From Emcibacter sp. (GTDB taxonomy: Bacteria; Pseudomonadota; Alphaproteobacteria; Sphingomonadales; Emcibacteraceae): a stretch of 64,000 nucleotides of DNA. The stretch covers positions 62,001-126,000 of the forward strand of contig JAJFIQ010000025.1 in the NCBI GenBank assembly GCA_021774785.1, given 5' to 3'. Under the pieces are notes generated by a model that was not told the origin of the DNA, searched no databases, and was given only the letters and a program-made list of their open reading frames with translations. Each line of letters begins with the position of its first letter. Within the stretch, counting starts at the first letter, position 1. Both the position numbers and the translations under genes were made by a program. This document shows positions 19,529 through 27,997 of this stretch, in pieces.

Positions 19529-19746
19529 GGCTATATTCCTTAAATTTTTCTTTTTAAAGGGCAGGGACGTAGTCTTGATATTTCTATTACCAGTGTCCCG
19601 TCATATTATCTTTATACCGCACCGCAACATAAAAAAGCAAATTAAACTTATTCACGCTATTTTTATGATTTACCGATTCTAGTTTTTTTATAAAACACGG
19701 AATAATATTTTACAATAATTACTTTTTGAAATGAATTATTGAAATA

Positions 19747-20976
19747 TTATTTTAAGTATGAAGCTATTTTATGCCATAAAATTGTTTTAGCCTCTTCGCC
19801 GGCTATCATGGTGACATGGCCGCCAGGGGTCATGGTATGGCTGAAGTGGTGCAATTTTTTCTGTAAAGCCTTCGCAGATGCGGTGGGAACGATACGGTCT
19901 GCCTGCGGGGTTATGATATGACCGGGAAGGGTGAGCAGTGATGGATCAATGGATTGTCCCGCGATTTTCCAGTTGTTATTCTGTGGCTGGTTCTGTTGAT
20001 ACCAGTTTATCAGGCATTCTTTCGCCACCTTTGGTGAAAGGGGGGCACCATCATTTGCCCAATCTTCTATGGCGACAAAATTACGGGCTTTTTCACTATG
20101 GGGGTCCAGATTTGAAAATTTCCGGAACTTCCGGTCGGATAATGTGGGGTCCAGACTGAAAAAGAATAGCTGCATGATATTCATGGGAACGGCATCCATA
20201 TTCTGTGCCAGCGGTTCTATTTTTAGAAAATTCTCGATTATGGCCGACAGATGTTGCGGCTGGTCGGCATGAAAATCCCAGGGGGTGGCAATTAGGGTCA
20301 GGCTTTCAATAATATCTTCTTTTAGCAAGATTTGCGCCGCCGCAATGGATAAATTTCCCCCCATACAATAACCCAGAAGATGAATTTTCCTGTTATGATG
20401 CTTGTATACGGCACGGATCATGGGGATCATCCGTTTCAGGATATAATCTTCTAGGCCGAAACCCATTTCCTCATCTGAGGGCCTTGTCCAGTCCAGCAGG
20501 TAAGGATGGATAGCCTCTGACGCCAAATAACCCATGAAGCTATTATCCTGCATCAGGTCAAGGATATAGGCCGGATTGACCAATGATGGGATAGCAATAA
20601 TCACGGGCGCATCTTCTGTGACCTGTGTCCCATAATCCCGTAGTTCTGTTGTGCCAATCTGTTTAAAAAGAGGAACTGTTGGTGCTTCCCTCTTATAGGG
20701 ATGTTGCTGATAAATTTTGATTCCACTCAGCGTATCGGACAGGCGCGATTGTGCCTTTTGCATGATCAGGAGTAGTAATTTTTCCAGATCAACACCCACC
20801 AGATCATGGTGTAAATCCTTAGCCATCTGTTTCAGGTCGGGATGTATCTGCATGTCGCCAAGCTGAAACAAGGGGAATGCCGCGCCCGCCCCAGTCCAGT
20901 TCTGTGTAGCACTTGCCACATGCAAGGCCAGGGGGTGCGGCCCCGTTCTGTTCTGTTGTATCTCGTCGTCGGCCAT
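19747..20976 (-). CDS. Short class III-like polyhydroxyalkanoate synthase (PhaC-like alpha/beta hydrolase)
   Basis: Protein of 409 residues with an alpha/beta-hydrolase core. The nucleophile elbow has cysteine instead of serine, C204 in LLGYCMGGN, as in PHA synthases. The rest of the triad is D360 (PQADRIVP) and H387 (PGGHVTMI). The upstream stretch PSLVNPAYILDLMQDNSF with LLDWTRPSDEEMGFGLEDYI is very like class III PhaC. It is shorter than class I enzymes (about 590) and longer than typical class III PhaC (about 355). No PhaE is recognised nearby. It lies 218 bases upstream of phaA on the same strand. A PHA-related hydrolase remains possible, but the cysteine elbow favours synthase. Confidence 0.75.
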   Translation of the reverse strand: MADDEIQQNRTGPHPLALHVASATQNWTGAGAAFPLFQLGDMQIHPDLKQMAKDLHHDLVGVDLEKLLLLIMQKAQSRLSDTLSGIKIYQQHPYKREAPTVPLFKQIGTTELRDYGTQVTEDAPVIIAIPSLVNPAYILDLMQDNSFMGYLASEAIHPYLLDWTRPSDEEMGFGLEDYILKRMIPMIRAVYKHHNRKIHLLGYCMGGNLSIAAAQILLKEDIIESLTLIATPWDFHADQPQHLSAIIENFLKIEPLAQNMDAVPMNIMQLFFFSLDPTLSDRKFRKFSNLDPHSEKARNFVAIEDWANDGAPLSPKVAKECLINWYQQNQPQNNNWKIAGQSIDPSLLTLPGHIITPQADRIVPTASAKALQKKLHHFSHTMTPGGHVTMIAGEEAKTILWHKIASYLK

Positions 20977-21055
20977 ATTTTTTACCTTAAGTTATAACTA
21001 TAGGTAAAAGTGCAGAAGAATAAACAGATTTTACAGCGAAGGCGTTTTTATTAGG

Positions 21056-21463
21056 TCAGTTCTCCTTTATCGGGATAACCACAAAATCATATATGCCTGA
21101 GGCTCTTATCCGGTCTGCTACCTGTATCAGGATATTGCTTTGGGAATTGGGATGGGTCTTGATAATGACAGAAGGATTGCCCAGTTCGGACATTTTACGC
21201 CTCAGGTTGGCGCCGACCGCCCGAATATCGATTTGGCGCTTGCCAAACCAGACATCGTTCGTTTCTGATATTTGAATGATGAGGCTGACTTTATCCTGTG
21301 TGGCGGGCGGGGTGCCCTCTGGTATCGACAGATGGAACCCCATTTCCTTGATGAAGGATGCGGTAACGATGAAGAAAATCAGCATAATGAAAACGATATC
21401 CAGCATGGGTGTCATGTCTATTTTAGTGTCATCTTCCAAGGTGTGATATGTACGTGTACGCAT
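21056..21463 (-). CDS. ExbD/TolR-family biopolymer transport protein
   Basis: Protein of 135 residues with one N-terminal membrane segment (about 18-38). The conserved membrane aspartate lies in DMTPMLDIVFIMLIFFIV. The periplasmic domain follows. ExbD works with ExbB to harness the proton gradient for TonB. Here it is the second gene of a tonB-exbD pair, with a 20-base gap, and no exbB is present in the window. Confidence 0.92.
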   Translation of the reverse strand: MRTRTYHTLEDDTKIDMTPMLDIVFIMLIFFIVTASFIKEMGFHLSIPEGTPPATQDKVSLIIQISETNDVWFGKRQIDIRAVGANLRRKMSELGNPSVIIKTHPNSQSNILIQVADRIRASGIYDFVVIPIKEN

Positions 21464-21483
21464 GGTATTCTCCTATGGCTGGA

Positions 21484-22083
21484 TTAACTTTCTTCTATTT
21501 CAAAGCTTATTTTTTCCATCACACCCTGAACTTCAACGGACACACCATCAATTACACGGGGTTTATATTTGTATTTTTCAACGGCACGTATGGAAGGCCG
21601 TTCAAAAGCGTGGTTGGTGGATTCTACGATCATGACATTTTCAACGGCCCCCATTTTATTTACGGTGAATTGTACAATCACATATCCCTCAACCCCCCTT
21701 GATGCGAGGCTGCGCGGATATGTGGGGGCAAATTTTCGTATGGGCTGTATGTCGCCCTCTGATAACCCAAATGATTTTGGCGCAATGGGGTCAGTTGGTA
21801 CGGGGGTTGGGCGGATTCCGATTGTTATCGTATCTGATGTGGTTTCTTTTCGGGTCGGTTTGGTCCATTCTATGGGCTCTACTTCATCTTTGATTTTCTC
21901 AGGCTGTCTGACTTTTACAGGTGGCGGCGTCGCCTCTTCGACACGGCCGATGACAATAGGTCCATGTTGCTTGATTTGGACTTTCTCAGCGGAATCAGGC
22001 GCTATCAGCATATTCATGCCCAGAAATAGTAAGAATGTAATGGTGAAAGCCCCTAAAATAGATGTGAAATATTTTTTAATCAT
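21484..22083 (-). CDS. TonB-family energy transducer
   Basis: Protein of 199 residues. An N-terminal membrane anchor (about 8-27) is followed by a proline-rich periplasmic stretch (about 48-95) and a TonB C-terminal domain (about 110-199) with YPRSLASRGVEGYVIVQFTVNKMG. This delivers energy to outer-membrane receptors. The order tonB-exbD without exbB suggests a dedicated system that borrows ExbB from elsewhere. The 279 bases upstream hold only AT-rich sequence and the end of the small gene at 22363. Confidence 0.9.
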   Translation of the reverse strand: MIKKYFTSILGAFTITFLLFLGMNMLIAPDSAEKVQIKQHGPIVIGRVEEATPPPVKVRQPEKIKDEVEPIEWTKPTRKETTSDTITIGIRPTPVPTDPIAPKSFGLSEGDIQPIRKFAPTYPRSLASRGVEGYVIVQFTVNKMGAVENVMIVESTNHAFERPSIRAVEKYKYKPRVIDGVSVEVQGVMEKISFEIEES

Positions 22084-22362
22084 GTTTTTATCCTTATTTG
22101 AAATTTAGCAATAAACATCCTTTAGCGTTCAAATGAAATGAAGCTTGTTTGTGGCTGCTATTCTTAATGTTAAATGGAAAAATGAGTCGGAATCAGAATC
22201 GCGATCGCTCAATAGCATGGCGGTTAATGGGCAAACGGATTTTATTTTGATTTAAAATATGCATGAAACACTACCCCTATATGTAATGTAATAATATAAC
22301 AATATATGGTTGGTGCGATATTGTCAAGAACATAAGCATGACCATTGTAAAGCCAGTAGGGT

Positions 22363-22551
22363 TTAACGAGTGTTTTTGTCGGTAGGATTTATCTGATCTG
22401 AGGCCTCTTTGACCCATTTTTCCAATGCGTCCGGGTCCGTAGCCCAGCGTTTGACATTTTCCTGCCATAAATCCAGATAACGCTCGGCGAAAGATTCCAT
22501 CTCGGAGGTAGCTTTGGCGGTTGCGCTATGTTTATTTTTTTGATCCAACAT
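22363..22551 (-). CDS. Small helical protein next to phaR, possible PHA-synthase helper
   Basis: Predicted protein of 62 residues. Residues 18-55 (MESFAERYLDLWQENVKRWA onward) form a tryptophan-containing amphipathic helix of the style seen at the start of PHA synthases, PhaE and phasins. It is divergent from phaR, 154 bases away, and in the PHA block. The start at 22551 lacks a strong ribosome site, and an alternative ATG is at 22500. The call rests on helix pattern and position only. An overlapping frame at 22389-22589 looks like noise. Confidence 0.5.
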   Translation of the reverse strand: MLDQKNKHSATAKATSEMESFAERYLDLWQENVKRWATDPDALEKWVKEASDQINPTDKNTR

Positions 22552-22615
22552 GGCAGAAATATACCCGCTTCAGGTAATTTTAGAAGCAAAAACGCATTTA
22601 ATCACACTTTTTTAT

Positions 22616-22649
22616 TGTTGCGCAGCATTTTCTCTTGCGCTCTGCAACA
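22616..22649. promoter_or_regulatory. TGC-rich inverted repeat upstream of phaR
   Basis: An imperfect inverted repeat (TGTTGCGCAG at 22616-22625, CTCTGCAACA at 22640-22649) lies between the divergent 62-residue gene and phaR. PhaR proteins studied in Paracoccus bind TGC/CTGC-rich DNA, so this is a candidate autoregulatory PhaR site. The match is by composition, not by an aligned consensus. Confidence 0.4.
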
Positions 22650-22705
22650 TTTTAGCGTGATATAGCACACTTCAATGAAGTAAAATGATCAGAAGGTAAT
22701 ATAGA

Positions 22706-23359
22706 GTGGCAAAAAAGAGCAGGCAGGATGGCGATCCGATTATCATTAAAAAATATGCTAATCGACGGTTATATAATACCGACAGCAGTTGTTATGTTAC
22801 CCTTGATGACCTTGCCGTGATGGTTAAAGATAATGAAGATTTTGTGGTCAAGGATGCCAAAAGTGGCGAAGATATTACCCATTCCGTGCTGACTCAGATT
22901 ATTTTTGAAGAGGAAAGCAAGGGAGAGACACTTCTGCCCGTTAATTTCCTGCGCCAACTGATTGCATTTTATGGAGACGGTCTGCAAAAAGTCGTACCTG
23001 ACTATCTGGAAAGCAGCATGTCGGCCTTCACTCAAAATCAGGAAAAATTTCGTGGTTTTTTTGAGGATAACCTGACAAAGAGCGGTCTTTCCATACAACC
23101 TATGAAACCATTTGAAGAAATGGCTAAACAGAATATGGCTATTTTTGAACAGACGATGTCTATGTTTTCACCTTTTGGGGCCAGTAGGGGGGCCACAAAA
23201 GAGGAACAGACTGCGGCAGATGATTCCGCAGTTGAAACTGAGCCTGACCAACAGCCTTACAAGGGTTCAGATACCGGGGTAGATAATAACCAGTTGACCG
23301 ACCTTCAAAAGCAACTGGCTGAGATGCAGGCACAGATTAACAACCTGCAAAAAAAATGA
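22706..23359 (+). CDS. phaR: Polyhydroxyalkanoate synthesis repressor PhaR
   Basis: Regulator of 217 residues that binds DNA and PHA granules and controls phasin genes. The N-terminal PHB_acc_N domain is plain: IIKKYANRRLYNTDSSCYVTL and onward to about 75, then a PHB_acc repeat (LLPVNFLRQLIAFYGDGLQ). The C-terminal part is charged and ends in a short coiled coil (LTDLQKQLAEMQAQINNLQK). The start is GTG, preceded by AGAAGG at 8 bases. It is 27 bases upstream of the M13 peptidase gene and may be cotranscribed with it. Confidence 0.94.
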   Translation: MAKKSRQDGDPIIIKKYANRRLYNTDSSCYVTLDDLAVMVKDNEDFVVKDAKSGEDITHSVLTQIIFEEESKGETLLPVNFLRQLIAFYGDGLQKVVPDYLESSMSAFTQNQEKFRGFFEDNLTKSGLSIQPMKPFEEMAKQNMAIFEQTMSMFSPFGASRGATKEEQTAADDSAVETEPDQQPYKGSDTGVDNNQLTDLQKQLAEMQAQINNLQKK

Positions 23360-23386
23360 AATCTACTATCTAGGAGACGTAATAAA

Positions 23387-25447
23387 ATGAGACTATATAC
23401 GGGGATTAAACATGTAAGCATGGTAGCGGCGATTGCTCTACTCAGTGCTTGCTCCGCCGAACAATCAGCAGATGCCGAAAAACAAGCTGCCGTGCAGCTT
23501 AACTCAGGTGTTCTAACTGAAAATATGAATACTGCAGTAAAGGCGGGTGATGACTTTTTTGCCTATGTCAATGGTACGTGGCTCGACAGCTATGTCATAC
23601 CGGATGACAAAGCCAGCTTTGGTAATTTTTATATGCTGTATGAAAAATCACAAGCGGCTGTGAAAAAGATCATTGAAGAATCAGCTGCGGGCGATAATGT
23701 CGCAGGGTCCAATGAACAAAAGGTCGGGGATTTATATAATTCCTATCTGGACATGGAAAAGCGGAACGCCCTTGGTATAGCGCCGGTGACGGCCGCTTTC
23801 GCCGAGGTGGATGCACTGGCTGATCATAAGGCGTTAACAGCATATTTCGCTAAGTCAGTTCGGTCCGGTTTCGGGGCGCCGTTTGATTTCTATGTTGATG
23901 GTGATGCCAAAGACCCAACAAAATATGCTGTCTATAATTCTCAATCTGGCCTTGGACTACCGGACCGGGAATATTATTTGAAAACAGATGAAAAATCTGT
24001 CGGTATCCGTGCCAAATATCTCGCTCATATGGAGAAGATGCTGACCCTTGCTGGGGAGGAAAATGCTGCGCAGCATGCTGCAGCAATTATGGTACTAGAA
24101 ACAAGTCTCGCCACGGCCCAATGGAAGAAGGAAGATAACCGGGATACGGTTAAAACCTATAATGTTCGCGATCGTACGGCTCTGGCTGAAATGATGCCTG
24201 ACTTTGACTGGGACGGTTATTTTGCGGCGTTCAAGACGCCCGCTATGGTGGATATGATTATCTCACAACCCAGCTATTTTGAGGCGTTGAACGGGATTAT
24301 CACCGGAACGGAACTTGATACGTGGAAAGCCTATTTCAAATGGATGACCCTGAACCGTATGGATACTTATATGAACGCGGAACTGGATCAGCAGAATTTT
24401 GAATTCTATTCCAATACCCTGCGCGGCGTTCCCAAGCAACGGCCCCATTGGAAGCGGGCGGTGAGCACGGTGAATAGCAATCTGGGTGAGGTTATTGGCA
24501 AGGTTTATGTTGCGCAGCATTTTGTGCCCGAAGCCAAGGAACGCATGCTGGATTTGGTAGGCAATCTGTCCAAGGCCTATGAAGCCAGCATCAAGGAACT
24601 TGATTGGATGGGGGAAGAAACCAAGGTTAAGGCTCTTGAAAAACTGGGTAAATTTACCCCGAAAATTGGCTATCCTGATATTTGGAAAGATTATTCTGCA
24701 CTGGTAATCAAGGGTGATGATATTTTTGGTAATATTGTCCGATCCAATCAAGTGGTTCATGACCGGGAAGTGGCAAAATTGGGACAGCCAATTCAACGTC
24801 ATGAATGGTATATGAATCCACAGACCGTAAATGCCTATTATAATCCATCCATGAATGAAATTGTCTTCCCTGCGGCCATTCTGCAACCGCCTTTCTTTGG
24901 TATTTCAACCGATGATGCGGTGAATTATGGTGCCATCGGTGGTGTGATTGGTCATGAAATCGGTCACGGTTTTGATGATCAGGGCAGTACCTATGACGGA
25001 GACGGGGCATTAAAAGACTGGTGGACTGAACAGGATAAGGAAGAGTTCAAAAAACGTACTAGTTCCCTGGTTGAGCAATATAACGGCTTCAAGGTCTTTG
25101 ATGATCTAAATGTTAACGGGGAATATACCCTTGGTGAAAATATTGGCGACCTGGGTGGTCTCAGCATAGCTATCAAGGCATATCGTTTGTCTCTGGGCGG
25201 AAAACCCGCCCCCGTGATTGACGGCCTGACGGCGGAACAGCGTATCTTCATCGGCTGGGCGCAGGCTTTCATGGGCAAGAAACGCGAAGCGGCAGCCCGT
25301 CAACAGATTGCCACTGACCCCCATTCTCCAGCCCGTTTCAGGGTTAATGGTGTGGTGCGTAATATTCCGGAATTTTACGAGGCCTTTGGTGTTAAGGAAG
25401 GCGACAAGCTCTATCTTGCACCTTCAGAACGGGTTAAAATATGGTAA
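23387..25447 (+). CDS. M13-family zinc metallopeptidase, lipoprotein (PepO-like)
   Basis: Neprilysin-type endopeptidase of 686 residues that cuts short peptides. The signal peptide ends in a lipobox (LLSAC, cysteine about 22), so it should be a lipoprotein in the periplasm. The zinc site is HEIGH at 523-527 with the third ligand E584 in GENIGDLGGL. The NAYYNPSMNEIVFPAAILQPPFF-type substrate strand is also present (about 484-506). The C-terminus ends KLYLAPSERVKIW as in other M13 proteins. It is followed by a clear terminator. Confidence 0.95.
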   Translation: MRLYTGIKHVSMVAAIALLSACSAEQSADAEKQAAVQLNSGVLTENMNTAVKAGDDFFAYVNGTWLDSYVIPDDKASFGNFYMLYEKSQAAVKKIIEESAAGDNVAGSNEQKVGDLYNSYLDMEKRNALGIAPVTAAFAEVDALADHKALTAYFAKSVRSGFGAPFDFYVDGDAKDPTKYAVYNSQSGLGLPDREYYLKTDEKSVGIRAKYLAHMEKMLTLAGEENAAQHAAAIMVLETSLATAQWKKEDNRDTVKTYNVRDRTALAEMMPDFDWDGYFAAFKTPAMVDMIISQPSYFEALNGIITGTELDTWKAYFKWMTLNRMDTYMNAELDQQNFEFYSNTLRGVPKQRPHWKRAVSTVNSNLGEVIGKVYVAQHFVPEAKERMLDLVGNLSKAYEASIKELDWMGEETKVKALEKLGKFTPKIGYPDIWKDYSALVIKGDDIFGNIVRSNQVVHDREVAKLGQPIQRHEWYMNPQTVNAYYNPSMNEIVFPAAILQPPFFGISTDDAVNYGAIGGVIGHEIGHGFDDQGSTYDGDGALKDWWTEQDKEEFKKRTSSLVEQYNGFKVFDDLNVNGEYTLGENIGDLGGLSIAIKAYRLSLGGKPAPVIDGLTAEQRIFIGWAQAFMGKKREAAARQQIATDPHSPARFRVNGVVRNIPEFYEAFGVKEGDKLYLAPSERVKIW

Positions 25448-25471
25448 GAACATTGATCAAACTCTGATGAA

Positions 25472-25499
25472 AAGGGCGGCTTTCGGGCGCCCTTTTTTA
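25472..25499 (+). terminator. Rho-independent terminator after the M13 peptidase gene
   Basis: A stem of AAGGGCG / CGCCCTT (25472-25478, 25488-25494) with a 9-base loop is followed by a T run. It sits between the convergent peptidase and mnmC genes. In the reverse direction it also ends in several T residues, so it may serve both. Confidence 0.88.
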
Positions 25500-27269
25500 T
25501 TGGCCTTTTATGAGTTTCCGAATCTGAAATCTGGCCGGATGCAGACTTTCATAGACTGCTTTGGAAACCGGCAGCGGTTCACCTGAGATCAGGGCCGACA
25601 TAATTTCGGCCAGCAGAGGGGCTGCCATAAATCCCCGGCTACCCAACCCCGTAATAGCATATAGGTTTTTTTGATAGGGCGCCAATGTGAAGGCCTCATG
25701 CTTTGGCCCGTGTTTTAACATCTTATAGGCCGTTTTATATTTTTCAAAATCATGCACCGGACCACAGAATGGCAAATGGTCGGGGCTATAGGCGCGGATG
25801 GCACATCTGCCCCCTGTCACGGGCCTTTTGCTTATGCGTGGCCATAAAATTTCAGCATTTTTCAGGTTATCCCGATGATCCTCTTGCCGAATGTCTGTGT
25901 CCGTTTCATCCCTGTGAAAGCTTGCGCCCGTGACCATAACAGTCTTCCCGTTCAGGTTAAGGGGCGGGATAAGATAGCCTTTGCCGCATAAAACATGGGG
26001 TGGCGGGTCTTCATATTTTTCCGCTTCTAGAAAAGTGATTTGCCCTCTGACCTGATCAAGGGGAAAATGATTTGTTTCTGTGAAATGATTGCTTGCGGTG
26101 CCGCCGCATACTACAACTGCATCCGCATGTTCACCGGCCTCAAAAGGCGTGATATTCATGCCGCATTTGATATTAAGTTTGGCGGTGAGGGTGTCTCTTA
26201 TTTTTGGAGGCGATATGGCCCCGCAGTCAGGAAAGTGTCGTTGTTCTTCGCCCATAAATTTTATCAAGCCCTTTGTCAGAAAAATTTCAGGATCAAGGTA
26301 GCGGAAATACGCTAGGGCATGATTGAGAGCGGCATGGTAAAATAATGAGTCCGGTCCACCCCCCTTGTTAAGGTAAGGGTCAAGAATTCCGGCGGGATTG
26401 CCCGATGCCTGATTCATGGGGGCGTGATCGCGTTCATATATGGTGACCCCATAGCCATTATTCTGTAACGCCAGCCCGGCTGTCAGTCCGGCGATTCCGC
26501 CGCCGATAATAGCTATGCTGCTGCCTTTGGCCAAAGGGGCAGGTCTATGGTACCATGGCTTTGATGTGGCTGAAGGGGTACCAGAATATTCGCCGCGCAT
26601 ATTTTCCCGCTTGCTGCCATATCCTGCTGACTTCTGCATTTGGAAACCAACAGCCGTCAGACCCCGCCGGACACTTCCCGCTGCAGTGAAAGTGGCGAGA
26701 CGAGCTCCCGGTGTGGCAAGGCGGGCTATCTCCGCAAAAATAGCCTCTGACCACATATCCGTATTGCGGTTTGGGCTAAAGCCATCCAGATAGAAGGCGT
26801 CAACTGAGGCATCAAGTTGTGGCAGTGTCTTTGCACTGTCACCAAATAAAAGCAGAAGTTTTATCCGACCTCCGGCTAATTCGCTCAGGTGAAACCCTTC
26901 CCTGACGGCGGGATATTTCGCCAGCAAATCTTGTTTCACTACGGATAATACGGACCAGTGGGACAGGGCGCGGTCTATATCTTGTTTAGACAAGGGGTAT
27001 TTTTCAGTGGCGATATAAGTCATGCGGGCATCGGGCGGTGCCGTTCTTAACCATTCGTGGTAGGTTATGACAAAGTTCAGGCCAGTGCCAAAGCCATTTT
27101 CCAATAGCGTAAAATGGTCTTTATTTTGCCATATATCCGGTGCACCTATGGCATTCAGATAGACATGGCGGCTTTCATCAAGTCCATTATCTGAAGAGAA
27201 ATAAATATCATCAAACCGTCTTGAAGCGGGTGTTTTATTATTTTGCCAATAGAGATCTTTGTCGGTCAT
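25497..27269 (-). CDS. mnmC: Bifunctional tRNA wobble-uridine modification enzyme MnmC
   Basis: Fused enzyme of 590 residues that finishes mnm5s2U34 in tRNA. Residues 1-240 are the methyltransferase (MnmD) domain, with the SAM motif ENGFGTGLN at 57-65 and DAFYLDGFSPNRN at 158-170. Residues 250-590 are the FAD-dependent oxidoreductase, with IIGGGIAGLTAGLAL at about 254-268 and GLGSRGFMAAPLLAEIM near the end. Both halves look complete. It is a single gene convergent with the peptidase and divergent from the gene at 27333. Confidence 0.95.
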   Translation of the reverse strand: MTDKDLYWQNNKTPASRRFDDIYFSSDNGLDESRHVYLNAIGAPDIWQNKDHFTLLENGFGTGLNFVITYHEWLRTAPPDARMTYIATEKYPLSKQDIDRALSHWSVLSVVKQDLLAKYPAVREGFHLSELAGGRIKLLLLFGDSAKTLPQLDASVDAFYLDGFSPNRNTDMWSEAIFAEIARLATPGARLATFTAAGSVRRGLTAVGFQMQKSAGYGSKRENMRGEYSGTPSATSKPWYHRPAPLAKGSSIAIIGGGIAGLTAGLALQNNGYGVTIYERDHAPMNQASGNPAGILDPYLNKGGGPDSLFYHAALNHALAYFRYLDPEIFLTKGLIKFMGEEQRHFPDCGAISPPKIRDTLTAKLNIKCGMNITPFEAGEHADAVVVCGGTASNHFTETNHFPLDQVRGQITFLEAEKYEDPPPHVLCGKGYLIPPLNLNGKTVMVTGASFHRDETDTDIRQEDHRDNLKNAEILWPRISKRPVTGGRCAIRAYSPDHLPFCGPVHDFEKYKTAYKMLKHGPKHEAFTLAPYQKNLYAITGLGSRGFMAAPLLAEIMSALISGEPLPVSKAVYESLHPARFQIRKLIKGQ

Positions 27270-27332
27270 TTTTCAGCTATTGAGTTAAGTTTGAACTGGC
27301 TTTAAACTGTTCCAAAATTGGAGGAAAAACAA

Positions 27333-27893
27333 TTGAAAAATATTTTGGCTATTATTTGCATCATGGCAGGAATGAATCTGACGGCTCATGCCGGGGATAA
27401 ACAACGGCCTCTGGTGCCTTGTGCCCACCCCATGTTCAGAACGTTGGATTTCTGGGTTGGTGACTGGAAAGTATACCACCGGAAAAGTGGTGAGCTTGCG
27501 GGCTACGATAGGGTTGGGCGAATTTTGAAGGGATGCGCCATACAGCAGAACTGGGTATCACTGGATGATCATTTTTCCTCACCCGCTGTGCCATTTCGTA
27601 TGAATGGTAAAAGCCTGACCGCTTTTAACGGCAAACAATGGACTCAGTTCTGGGTCGATAATCAGGCTGGCTCCCAGATTATCGAGGGCGGGTTTAAAGA
27701 TAATATCCTCACCCTGAAATCACCAACGCCGGTCATGGGACATATTTATAAATTAACTTGGGAAAAACAGAAAGACGGAACCGTATACCATATTGCTCAA
27801 CGCAGGAAAATTGAAGAAAGTGTCTGGAAGATTTTGTTTGATTTCATTTATCGTCGCAATGCCAGTGAATTGCCGCTTCCTGAAGCAGAATGA
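27333..27893 (+). CDS. Secreted protein of unknown function
   Basis: Protein of 186 residues. The best start is TTG at 27333, 8 bases after GGAGG; the frame is open from 27318 but that start has no ribosome site. Signal peptide about 1-20 ends in LTAHA. The mature part opens with CAHPMFRTLDFWVGDWKVYH, and such DFWVGDW starts are common to DUF1579-like lipocalin-type domains. The rest is beta-rich (WTQFWVDNQAGSQIIEGGFKD). The role is unknown. The family is a lipocalin-like guess from the opening motif. Confidence 0.75.
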   Translation: MKNILAIICIMAGMNLTAHAGDKQRPLVPCAHPMFRTLDFWVGDWKVYHRKSGELAGYDRVGRILKGCAIQQNWVSLDDHFSSPAVPFRMNGKSLTAFNGKQWTQFWVDNQAGSQIIEGGFKDNILTLKSPTPVMGHIYKLTWEKQKDGTVYHIAQRRKIEESVWKILFDFIYRRNASELPLPEAE

Positions 27894-27997
27894 ACCAAGA
27901 CTAAATCCAATGTATTTTATGCGATCTTTACACTTTTACAAGGAAGTGACGTATAGAATAAGCCCAGAGCAGGAATAGGAATAGTAGAAGGCCGAAA

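Noticed and set aside
21569-22108. 179-residue open frame opposite tonB
   Set aside because: It is antisense to a recognisable TonB protein and has no domain. Open reverse frames are expected opposite proline-rich coding DNA.
22201-22208. GCGATCGC palindrome
   Set aside because: A single 8-bp palindrome without repeats or context, as expected by chance.
24263-24886. 207-residue open frame opposite the M13 peptidase gene
   Set aside because: It lies wholly antisense to a conserved zinc peptidase, has no ribosome site or family motif, and is explained by codon use of the real gene.
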